Assembly (NCBI GenBank): GCA_022560615.1
Contig: JADFSR010000002.1
Location: 158,651 to 222,650 of the forward strand
Length of the DNA stretch: 64,000 nt
Reading direction: 5' to 3'
DNA from: Gemmatimonadota bacterium
GTDB taxonomy: Bacteria; Gemmatimonadota; Gemmatimonadetes; Longimicrobiales; Gaopeijiaceae
Shown here: one piece after another, positions 36,717-43,944 of the stretch
Layout of the letters: the number at the start of each line of letters is the position of its first letter
Position numbering within the stretch: the stretch's first letter is position 1
Notes under the pieces: generated by a model
Database searches by the model: none
The model's input: only the letters and a program-made list of their open reading frames with translations
Told to the model about the DNA's origin: nothing
Program-made: the position numbers and the translations under genes

Positions 36717-37130
36717 TATCCGAACGTTATTGGGGTTCCACTCAACTATTGATCATGCCGCGAGGCCGGCTCGTCGCTGAATACGCGCGACGAGGCCGCT
36801 TCACGACTCTGTCGCAAGGGACCTGCAGTGTGCCTTGTCTCGCGGCCACGGTTCTACAGCCACGACCTGCCCGACTTCAGGAATGCCCTGTAACGGCTGA
36901 CTCCCGAACTATAGTCGCGAACACCCGATACCGCGTCGCTCCTTCCGCCTGTCGAACACCAGGGATTCCTTCGATCACTTGATGCCCAGAACAGTGCGCG
37001 ACCGGCACCAGCCACGCCGCGATCATCACCAACGTCGCCAGCGCCCAACCAAACTCTCGGTGTGCTGTCAGGGACCGTACTCAGCGAGTATGTCCCCGAA
37101 TTGCTCGCCGCATGGGAGGGCGGTTAGGCA
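36717..37130 (-). other. Gene-poor gap with degenerate attC-like signals
   Basis: There is no convincing gene. The segment begins with GCCCTGTAAC (36885-36894), complementary except one base to GTTATAGGGC at the outer edge of attC-like copy 2, and ends with GTTAGGC (37123-37129), the classic attC core. A palindrome GGGAC-N16-GTCCC-like lies at 37071-37096. On the reverse strand a short frame (37.07 to 36.88 kb) reads a hydrophobic stretch WALATLVMIAAWLVP ending before AHCSG; it could be a truncated signal sequence. Confidence 0.35.
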
Positions 37131-37378
37131 CTGCCTCACCTTCCTCTCCGAGGGTGCACTGGGGATCCCACCCCCTGGAGCCGCATTTCGTGCACGTGCC
37201 GGACGACGACGGCCGGATCACCGGCGTGTGGGCCGAGGTCGCCACGGAAGGCATCGTCCTCTTCGAGCGGGAATTCGAGCTCTCTCGCCTGCTCGCTCGG
37301 ATCCGACGACGGATTCTGGATCAGCACCTTGTGCGCCGCCGGGCACAGGGCCAACCATACTGGGTGGAGGCCCGCTGA
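37112..37378 (+). pseudogene. Remnant of a MNT-type nucleotidyltransferase antitoxin
   Basis: The last 75 or so codons match the C-terminal part of small nucleotidyltransferase-domain proteins that pair with HEPN toxins (ITGVWAEVATEGIVLFERE, ending PYWVEAR). The N-terminal catalytic half (GSxARG and DxD motifs) is missing; the homology starts near the attC-like GTTAGGC at 37123. The stop overlaps the HEPN start by one base. The antitoxin has therefore lost its adenylyltransferase core. Confidence 0.6.
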
Positions 37379-37782
37379 TGCGAAATCCTGATCTCGCGCG
37401 TGACTACCTACGCCGCTCCTCGGTACGGCTCCGCTCCCTCGACGTCCTCTTCGACGGCGAGAGCTGGGCGGACGTCGTCCGGGAGTCCCAGGCGATCGTC
37501 GAGTTGACGCTCAAGGCGTTGCTGCGGGTCTCGGGGATCGACCCGCCGAGGATTCATGACGTCTCGGGGGTCCTCCTCGCCGAGCGCGACCACTTACCCC
37601 TGGAGATCCAGGCGGACCTCGAAGCACTGGCGGGCATCTCCCGACAGCTCCGGCGCGACCGAGAGCTGGCGTTCTGCGGCGCCGAGGACCTCACGCCGTC
37701 CGGGTTCTATTCCCGAGACGATGCGGAAGAAGCTCGTACCGGAGCCCGCAGGGTCGTCGAGGTCGTTCGGCCACACGTCTGA
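37378..37782 (+). CDS. HEPN-domain protein (toxin of a HEPN/MNT pair)
   Basis: 134 residues, all helical, opening RNPDLARDYLRRSSVRLRSL with the HEPN segment RESQAIVELTLKALLRVSGI. HEPN proteins in such pairs are ribonucleases or tRNA-targeting toxins neutralised by the MNT partner, which AMPylates them. The segment LRRDRELAFCG matches this subfamily, but I do not see a clear R-x4-6-H site, so nuclease activity is uncertain. It overlaps the truncated MNT gene (ATGA type). Confidence 0.78.
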   Translation: MRNPDLARDYLRRSSVRLRSLDVLFDGESWADVVRESQAIVELTLKALLRVSGIDPPRIHDVSGVLLAERDHLPLEIQADLEALAGISRQLRRDRELAFCGAEDLTPSGFYSRDDAEEARTGARRVVEVVRPHV

Positions 37783-37800
37783 TCCTCGCGGCGGCCAACC

Positions 37801-38199
37801 CTACCCGTCGAGGATGACTGAACCGACCCTCCCGATGTTCCGGAAGTGGCCGCGGTACGTGAGGACGAGGGCCCCGAAGCGCGCCGCCGTGGCGGCGATC
37901 CAGATGTCATTCGTGGGAATCGGCGTGCCTGCTCGGCGTAGATCGACCACGATCTCGGCGTAGTGGCGGCTGACGTCCCCGTCGACAGGAAGCTCTTCAA
38001 CCACGGGGTTCGCGAGGAACTCTCTGAGGCTCGACTCGTTCTCCTCGGCCTGACTACCGAGAAGAAAGCCGGTGCGCAACTCGCCGAGCGTCATGACCGG
38101 CACGCCGAGCCACTCGGCACGGTCCAGGATCTCGATGACCCGGTCGTCCCCTCTTTGGAAGTGACTGTAAGCGGACGTGTCGAGACAGTAGCGGCTCAT
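37801..38199 (-). CDS. vapC: VapC-type PIN-domain toxin
   Basis: 132 residues from [17 protein letters not shown]. The PIN acidic residues are seen in the opening LDTSA, in TLGELRTG, and in [13 protein letters not shown]. It should be a Mg2+-dependent RNase, usually attacking tRNA or rRNA. It overlaps the antitoxin stop by 4 bp (ATGA). Confidence 0.9.
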   Translation of the reverse strand: MSRYCLDTSAYSHFQRGDDRVIEILDRAEWLGVPVMTLGELRTGFLLGSQAEENESSLREFLANPVVEELPVDGDVSRHYAEIVVDLRRAGTPIPTNDIWIAATAARFGALVLTYRGHFRNIGRVGSVILDG

Positions 38200-38441
38200 C
38201 TCCAGAGCTCGGGATCGACTTCCTCGAAGGAGGCGACGGCACGCTGGAACTCTCGGAATTCGTCCTCGCTCCACCTCCCCGCGACGCGCGCCAAGCCATT
38301 GGAGCGGGGCTCTCCCACACCGAGTCCCTGGCTCAATAGCTCGATCACGGTTTGGTTGAGGGACTCGCCCCTGCGGCGCTTCTCGCGCTTCAACGCCTCC
38401 GCGACGTCGGGCGGCAGGTTTCTGATGGTGAGGTGTTTCAC
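38196..38441 (-). CDS. vapB: VapB-type antitoxin
   Basis: 81 residues. The N-terminus is a ribbon-helix-helix ([24 protein letters not shown]) and the C-terminus is the acidic toxin-binding tail ending DPELWR. It binds VapC and represses the operon. A 28-bp palindrome begins 15 bp upstream of the start. Confidence 0.9.
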   Translation of the reverse strand: MKHLTIRNLPPDVAEALKREKRRRGESLNQTVIELLSQGLGVGEPRSNGLARVAGRWSEDEFREFQRAVASFEEVDPELWR

Positions 38442-38455
38442 GACTCCTCCAAGGT

Positions 38456-38483
38456 GCGTTCATATAGTTCATTCTATGAACGC
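38456..38483 (-). promoter_or_regulatory. Operator-like palindrome of vapBC
   Basis: GCGTTCATA-N10-TATGAACGC, a perfect 9-bp inverted repeat, sits 15-42 bp before the vapB start. An extra half-site GTTCAT lies in the spacer. Position and symmetry suit autorepression by the VapBC complex. Confidence 0.6.
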
Positions 38484-38634
38484 GCATCAGAGCTGTCAAC
38501 TAGCTGCCTCACCGCAGGACTACTCGACGCCCCACGTCGCCGTCGCCAATGTCATTGTGGGCCCTGGGCGCGATGCGCCTCGGCCATTGACGTGCTTGGG
38601 GCGGACAGGTAGCGTCGCCGACGGAGGACAGTCC

Positions 38635-40578
38635 ATGCGCAAGACCACCAAGAAATCGTCAGCGGCTCCGGCTCACCCCTCACGCCGCGCCTTCGTGAAG
38701 AGTGCCGTGCTCGGGGCGGGGGCCACCGCCGCGCTGGGCACCACCGGCGTCGGGATTGGCGCCCAGGAGACCGACGCGGAGCCGATTACCATTCCCCCCG
38801 AGTTCGAGGCGGCCAAGAAGGCCAGCTTGCCGAACATCGACTTCCCGATGACCGGCGCGCAAGTGTTTGCTCGCGCGTGCCACGAGGAGGGGGTCAAGGC
38901 GCTTTTTTGCTGCCCCGGCAACTACCCTGTGGTCCATGCGATTGCCGACACGGGCATACCGACGTACGGCGGGCGCCATGAGGGAGCGATGTGCCATGCC
39001 GCCGACGCGTTTTGCCGGGCGACGGGCGAGGTCGCGGCCACCTCGGGGACCGAGGGGCCCGGGTTCACCAACATGATCTGCGCGATCGCCACCGCCAACG
39101 CGGCTCGGTCGCCCATCCTCGTGCTCGCCAGCAACAAGTCGGTGTTCGCGGAGGACTCGGAGCAGGGTATCCAGGACGCCTACCAGCAGCCCACCACCGA
39201 GGGCCTGCGTAAGTACGGCAAGCGGATGATTACGCCCGCTCGGGTCTGGGAATACGCGGGCTATGCGTTTCGGCAGCTCAAGAGCGGCGTGCCGAAGCCG
39301 GTCCACCTCGATTTCCCGTCGGAGGTGGCGCGCGCCAGGTTCGACGACGCCAGCGAGCTGGAGTATTTCTTCGAGAATACCAAGTATCGAACGGAGACGA
39401 AGCCGCATCCGGATCCCGCAGCGATCGATGCGGCGGCGGAAATGCTGCGGTCGGCCGAGCGGCCGATGATCGTGTCGAGCAACGGTGTCTTCTACGGTCG
39501 GGCGTGGGACGCGCTGCGCGAGCTCGCCGAGAAGGCTCACATTCCGGTCGTCGAGTCTGGAGCGACCAAGGGCCAGTTCCCGGCCGATCACGAGCTGTCC
39601 GCGTGTGCGGCTCCGGGGGCTCTCAGGAGCGCAGACGTCGTCTTGCTGGTCGGGCAGTACTGCATGCCGACGCTGGGAGAGTTCGCGTTCGGTCCCGATA
39701 CCCGATACATCCGGATCGATCCGGCGGCCGAGGACATCGGGCGCAATCTTCCCATCGACCTCGGGATCGTGAGTGACGAGAAGGCTGCCCTCGAGGCGTT
39801 GACGGCGGCGGTGCCGCGACAGCGTCGGGCCGAGTGGGTGGGAGAGATCGCCGCCGCGCGCCAGGCATTCGAGACGGAGAACGAGGAGTACTACCAGACC
39901 GGGCTGGGCTACACCGATGCGGTGCACCCCGCCGTGATCGGCAAGGAGTTGGCCGACTTCATCCACCGTGGCGACCTGCCGAAGGATCGCACGACCATCA
40001 TGCAGGGCGGCTATGGCATCGCCCGCTACACGCGTCGCTACCTGCGCGCCTATCGGCCGGGACAGATCATCAACGGAGCGTATCAGTACGGTGCGATCGG
40101 GCCCGATGTCGGCTACGCCGTCGGCGTGGCCGCCGCGGTGCGCGATGGAGTCGGCGCGCAGGCTGGTTATGAGGGGCATCCCGTGATCGCCATCACAGGC
40201 GATGCCGGGTTCGGCTTCACCGGCATGGAGGTGGAGACCCTGTCGAAGCATCGGCTGCCGGTGGTCATCATCGTGTACAACAACAACGCCTGGGGGACGT
40301 GGCAGGGTCAACAGAACAACCAGATCGGGCTACCGGTCCATCTGTTCCAGGAGAACGTCCGTTACGACAAGATGGCAGAGGCGTTGGGCGGTCACGGCGA
40401 GTATGTGACCACCCCGGGGGAGTTCACGCCGGCGCTCGAGCGCGCCTATCAAGTAGCCCGAGACGAGAGTCGGCCGGCCGTGATCAACGTCCAGGCGCGG
40501 AAGGAATTCTGGCTGCGCTCGCAGCCGCCCGGCTTCCTCGGCAAGATCGAACCGGGCGTCATGTCCTACTACCACTAG
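38635..40578 (+). CDS. Tat-exported thiamine-diphosphate enzyme (acetolactate-synthase-like)
   Basis: 647 residues from ATG 38635. The N-terminus has a twin-arginine signal ([15 protein letters not shown]). The three domains of the ThDP decarboxylase superfamily follow. The catalytic Glu is in [14 protein letters not shown], with GTEGPGFTN after it. The ThDP/Mg2+ motif is [15 protein letters not shown] followed by YNNNAWG, with GDA instead of GDG. Substrates of the superfamily are 2-oxo acids or acyl-CoAs; which one applies here is unknown. The following genes encode a small unknown protein, a cytochrome c and a PQQ dehydrogenase, so a periplasmic oxidation pathway is likely (inference). Confidence 0.85.
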   Translation: MRKTTKKSSAAPAHPSRRAFVKSAVLGAGATAALGTTGVGIGAQETDAEPITIPPEFEAAKKASLPNIDFPMTGAQVFARACHEEGVKALFCCPGNYPVVHAIADTGIPTYGGRHEGAMCHAADAFCRATGEVAATSGTEGPGFTNMICAIATANAARSPILVLASNKSVFAEDSEQGIQDAYQQPTTEGLRKYGKRMITPARVWEYAGYAFRQLKSGVPKPVHLDFPSEVARARFDDASELEYFFENTKYRTETKPHPDPAAIDAAAEMLRSAERPMIVSSNGVFYGRAWDALRELAEKAHIPVVESGATKGQFPADHELSACAAPGALRSADVVLLVGQYCMPTLGEFAFGPDTRYIRIDPAAEDIGRNLPIDLGIVSDEKAALEALTAAVPRQRRAEWVGEIAAARQAFETENEEYYQTGLGYTDAVHPAVIGKELADFIHRGDLPKDRTTIMQGGYGIARYTRRYLRAYRPGQIINGAYQYGAIGPDVGYAVGVAAAVRDGVGAQAGYEGHPVIAITGDAGFGFTGMEVETLSKHRLPVVIIVYNNNAWGTWQGQQNNQIGLPVHLFQENVRYDKMAEALGGHGEYVTTPGEFTPALERAYQVARDESRPAVINVQARKEFWLRSQPPGFLGKIEPGVMSYYH

Positions 40579-40597
40579 CGGCGTCGTTCGTAAGAGC

Positions 40598-41107
40598 GTG
40601 GGCGCACGAGATCGAGGCGAGGCGCCGCGGTTGGCAGCGGGAGGCGGTGTGAGCGCGGTCCGTCGATGCCTGAAAGCGTACGCCGATCGCGGTGTCTTTC
40701 GCGGATATACGGAACGGCCGGGCCGGTTGGGGCGCATCGTGTTTCGGTTTTCCTGGCTGGCGCGGCATCCGTACGACCTCCAGTACGAGCCCCGAACGGG
40801 CACCTTCGTCTTCCTCAACGCGTTGCCCAACGTGGCCGCGCGGACGCCGCTCGCACGGGCGCTCAAGACGTTCGTCAAGGACCGCTCGGCCGACTCGCTG
40901 CCCGAGCATCGACGTATCGACCCGGCCCGCGCCAGCGTGTCGGCCTTTGTGCGGCGCGGCGAGATGCGGTTACAGGTGGTCGCCCGGCGCGGGCATCACG
41001 CCTACGCGGCGAATCGCGTGGTGAACTTAATGCACGAGGTCTACCTGCACCTTCACAGCTACTACCCGGAGTACCTCTGGGAGAACTACGATGTGTCGCA
41101 GGACTGA
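40598..41107 (+). CDS. Conserved-looking protein of unknown function
   Basis: Up to 169 residues from GTG 40598; a second GTG at 40649 (VSAVRRCLKAYADRG) gives a cleaner N-terminus. It is basic and aromatic-rich, with GRIVFRFSWLARHPYDL in the middle and a Tyr-rich C-terminus (HLHSYYPEYLWENYDV). There is no signal peptide or membrane segment. I do not recognise the family. It lies 20 bp after the ThDP enzyme and 42 bp before the cytochrome c gene, so it is probably part of the same operon. Confidence 0.7.
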   Translation: MGARDRGEAPRLAAGGGVSAVRRCLKAYADRGVFRGYTERPGRLGRIVFRFSWLARHPYDLQYEPRTGTFVFLNALPNVAARTPLARALKTFVKDRSADSLPEHRRIDPARASVSAFVRRGEMRLQVVARRGHHAYAANRVVNLMHEVYLHLHSYYPEYLWENYDVSQD

Positions 41108-41149
41108 AACCGGCCAGGAGTCCCGTGGCCGTCCACAGCGGGGACTTGC

Positions 41150-41566
41150 ATGAACGTAGTGAGGCTCGTCTGCCTGATCCTGGTGGCCGTCGGGGTACCC
41201 GGAGTGTGTGGTGCGCAGGAACACCCGGCGGAACCCCATAAGCATCCGGCCGGGCAGGCGCTGATCAATCCGGTCGATGCCATACGCGCATCGGTCACCA
41301 CTGGGCGCCAACTTTACGTCTTCGACTGCCGTCAGTGCCACGGCAACACGGGAAAGGGTGACGGTGACATGTCACACGCCGGTGGCGTGCCCTCCGACTT
41401 CACCGACGCGGTGTGGCAGCATGGCGAAACCGACGGTGAGATCTTCCTGGTCATCAAGGACGGCGTGTCGGCTGACATGCAGGGCTACGACGACCAGATC
41501 CCCGAAGAGGACATCTGGCACCTCGTCAACTACATCAAGAGCCTGGCGCCGCCGAGGGAGCACTAG
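41150..41566 (+). CDS. Periplasmic monoheme cytochrome c
   Basis: 138 residues with a signal peptide (residues 1-22) and one heme site CRQCH near residue 62. The distal Met ligand is probably in the DMQGYDDQ segment. The fold matches class I cytochrome c (C-terminal DIWHLVNYIKSL helix). It probably accepts electrons from the PQQ dehydrogenase encoded next. The last codons, stop and intergenic bases are part of an 18-bp perfect tandem duplication. Confidence 0.9.
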   Translation: MNVVRLVCLILVAVGVPGVCGAQEHPAEPHKHPAGQALINPVDAIRASVTTGRQLYVFDCRQCHGNTGKGDGDMSHAGGVPSDFTDAVWQHGETDGEIFLVIKDGVSADMQGYDDQIPEEDIWHLVNYIKSLAPPREH

Positions 41567-41584
41567 CCGCCGAGGGAGCACTAG
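41549..41584 (+). repeat. 18-bp perfect tandem duplication at a gene junction
   Basis: The unit CCGCCGAGGGAGCACTAG occurs twice in a row (41549-41566, 41567-41584). The first copy is the end of the cytochrome gene with its stop; the second forms the whole intergenic space, and its GAGGGAG is the ribosome-binding site for the PQQ dehydrogenase. Confidence 0.95.
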
Positions 41585-43648
41585 ATGAAGAACAGTTGGG
41601 TATTCCGTCGCGCAGTGGCGGCGGGTTTGGCGGCGCTCGTGTGCGTTGCTGCGCCCGCCACGGCGCAATACGGCACGCGCGGCGGAGAATGGCGCAGCTA
41701 CGGAGGTGACGTGGGCGGCACCAAGTACTCGCCGTTGGACCAGATCGATGCCGACAATTTCAGCCGCCTCGAGCAGGCTTGGAGTTGGACGACAGTCGAC
41801 GCCATGCTGAGTACCGAACTGGCGGGCGGCGAGTGGACCTCCAGTTCCGTGAACATCTTCGATGCTCTTCAGGAACAGACGCCGGATTTGTGGCGGAGCG
41901 ACGCGCACCCACTCATCGTGAACCTGAAAGCGACGCCCTTGATGGTGGGAGGCAGGCTCTTCTTCAACACGCCGCTGTCGATCGGCGTGTCCCTGGATGC
42001 GAAGACGGGCGAACCACTGTGGGTCTACAATCCGAAGAGCTACGAAGACGGCACTACGTCGATGACGGTGATCTATAATCAGCGCGGCGTGGCCTATTGG
42101 ACGGACGGGGCGGACGATGAACGGGTCTACTGGGGAACCGGCAACGGCTACCTCCTGTGCGTCGACGCGAAGACGGGACGGCCTTGCGCAGACTTCGGCG
42201 AGAACGGGCGTGTGGACCTGACGGAGACGCTTCCCCGGGCGCCGCGCGGAGAGAGAGACTACCTGAACGCCCTGCTCTATTCAGTGCAGTCGGCTCCGTT
42301 GGTGATTCGGAACGTGGTCGTCACACCCGTGTCCATCGCCGACCGCAGGATCACCAAGGAAGCGGTCCCGGGCTGGATACGCGGCTGGGACGTTCGCACG
42401 GGCGAGGAGCTTTGGTCGTTCCACACCGTCCCGCAGGCGGGCGAGCTCGGGGTCGACACTTGGGAGGACGGTTCGTGGGAGTATTCCGGCAATACGAACG
42501 TTTGGAGCACCTACGCCGGTGACGAGGAACTCGGGCTCCTCTACGCCCCGACAGGCACCGCGACGAATGACTTCTATGGAGGTCACCGCCTCGGGTCGAA
42601 TCTGTTTTCGGAGTCGCTGATCGCGATCGACGTCGAGACGGGCCAACGCGTCTGGCATTTCCAAGCGGTCCATCACGGTCTGTGGGACTACGACTTCCCG
42701 ACGCACCCGAACCTCATCGACCTGAACGTCGGCGGCAGGGAGATCAAGGCGATCGCCCAAATATCGAAGCAGGGCTTCACCTACGTCTTCGACAGACTGA
42801 CAGGCGAGCCCGTTTGGCCCATCGAGGAACGACGCGTCGATACCGAGACCAACGTGCCCGGCGAGGTGGTCTGGCCGACGCAACCCTTCCCGACGAAACC
42901 GGCGCCCTTCGAGTATCAGGGTGTGTCGATCGATGATTTGATCGATTTCACGCCGGAGCTTCGCCAGATGGCCATCGAAGCGATCCAGCCCTTTCGGTGG
43001 GGCCCCCTCTTCGAGCCGATTTCGCTGCACGAGGAGGGCGGGACCCAAGGCACGATCCTACGGCCCGGGACGGGTGGAGGCGCCAACTGGTCCGGCTCGG
43101 CTGTGGACCCCGAGACGGGCATCCTGTATGTGCCGTCGCGCTCGACGTTCCAGATGATCCACCTGTACGAGCCGCAGGAGGTCTTCGGCGACGAAGCGAG
43201 CGCCCGGTATACTCACGGCGGCCCAGGCAGTGGGCCCCGCATGCCCAACGGCCTGCCGCTGTTCAAGCCGCCGTACTCGAGGATCACCGCGATCGACCTC
43301 AATACGGGCGACCATCTCTGGATGCAGCCGAACGGCAATGGAGACGACGTCCGCAATCACGAAGCGCTCAGGGACCTGGATCTTCCTCCCCTCGGAGATA
43401 GAGTCGCGCGCGCCGGCGGACCGGTGCTCACGAAGACGCTGCTCATCATGGGGATGGAGACCGGAGGCACCGACGATGGGCCCCAGTTGGTCGCGCGCAA
43501 CAAGATGACCGGTGAGATCGTCGGCGCCATCGACGTGCCGGCGCCCGTTCTCGGCACGCCGATGACCTACATGGTCGACGACGAGCAGTACATCGCGTTC
43601 ACAGTGAGAGCGAGTCCGCCCAGGCTGCTTGCGTTTAAATTGCGCTAG
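41585..43648 (+). CDS. PQQ-dependent alcohol dehydrogenase (quinoprotein), exported
   Basis: 687 residues. A signal peptide (ending PATAQYGTRG) is followed by an eight-bladed quinoprotein propeller with the family opening WRSYGGDVGGTKYSPLDQI and tryptophan-docking repeats such as FDRLTGEPVWPIEERRV. The WDYDFPTHPNLIDL region is typical of the group. There is no C-terminal heme domain, so electrons must go to a separate acceptor, most simply the cytochrome encoded just upstream. The substrate (primary alcohol, polyol or aldehyde) is not predictable. Confidence 0.9.
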   Translation: MKNSWVFRRAVAAGLAALVCVAAPATAQYGTRGGEWRSYGGDVGGTKYSPLDQIDADNFSRLEQAWSWTTVDAMLSTELAGGEWTSSSVNIFDALQEQTPDLWRSDAHPLIVNLKATPLMVGGRLFFNTPLSIGVSLDAKTGEPLWVYNPKSYEDGTTSMTVIYNQRGVAYWTDGADDERVYWGTGNGYLLCVDAKTGRPCADFGENGRVDLTETLPRAPRGERDYLNALLYSVQSAPLVIRNVVVTPVSIADRRITKEAVPGWIRGWDVRTGEELWSFHTVPQAGELGVDTWEDGSWEYSGNTNVWSTYAGDEELGLLYAPTGTATNDFYGGHRLGSNLFSESLIAIDVETGQRVWHFQAVHHGLWDYDFPTHPNLIDLNVGGREIKAIAQISKQGFTYVFDRLTGEPVWPIEERRVDTETNVPGEVVWPTQPFPTKPAPFEYQGVSIDDLIDFTPELRQMAIEAIQPFRWGPLFEPISLHEEGGTQGTILRPGTGGGANWSGSAVDPETGILYVPSRSTFQMIHLYEPQEVFGDEASARYTHGGPGSGPRMPNGLPLFKPPYSRITAIDLNTGDHLWMQPNGNGDDVRNHEALRDLDLPPLGDRVARAGGPVLTKTLLIMGMETGGTDDGPQLVARNKMTGEIVGAIDVPAPVLGTPMTYMVDDEQYIAFTVRASPPRLLAFKLR

Positions 43649-43775
43649 ATGGCGAACAGGGGATCCTGTGCCCTAACTCCTGACCCCTACGTCATCGCAC
43701 GGTTCTCGACCCACTCGTACGGAGCCGCTGCGCTCGTCGCGTTGCTCGCCACACTGGGTCCGGTGAGGCGAGTGC

Positions 43776-43805
43776 GATCGATGTGTGATCGGTGGTTGAT
43801 AAAAT
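43776..43805 (+). promoter_or_regulatory. Candidate SARP promoter of the chimeric regulator gene
   Basis: GATCGATGTGTGATCG (43776-43791) contains two direct repeats (TGCGATCG and TGTGATCG) with an 11-bp period. Exactly 8 bp after the second repeat stands TAAAAT (43800-43805), a good -10 hexamer. SARP activators are known to bind heptamer repeats 11 bp apart, with the downstream one 8 bp from the -10. The same site with the same spacing precedes the next gene at 48019. Confidence 0.65.
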
Positions 43806-43944
43806 TACACAGTGCGGATGTCGGTCGCCGTCGCGCATAAACTCGCGTACCTTCCCCAATGGCTTCGTTGAGGTCACCGTCCGACAGCTGCGGCGCACAC
43901 CCCATTCCTTAGCGGGCCGATTTCGCAGTCCCGTCTTGGTGCAT

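Noticed and set aside
36854..37048. 64-codon reverse frame as a gene
   Set aside because: No ribosome-binding site, composition is atypical and an alternative frame over the same bases looks more protein-like but is truncated.
37963..38634. N-terminal extension of the ThDP enzyme gene over vapBC
   Set aside because: The frame is open but antisense to vapC and vapB; the Tat signal directly after ATG 38635 marks the real start.
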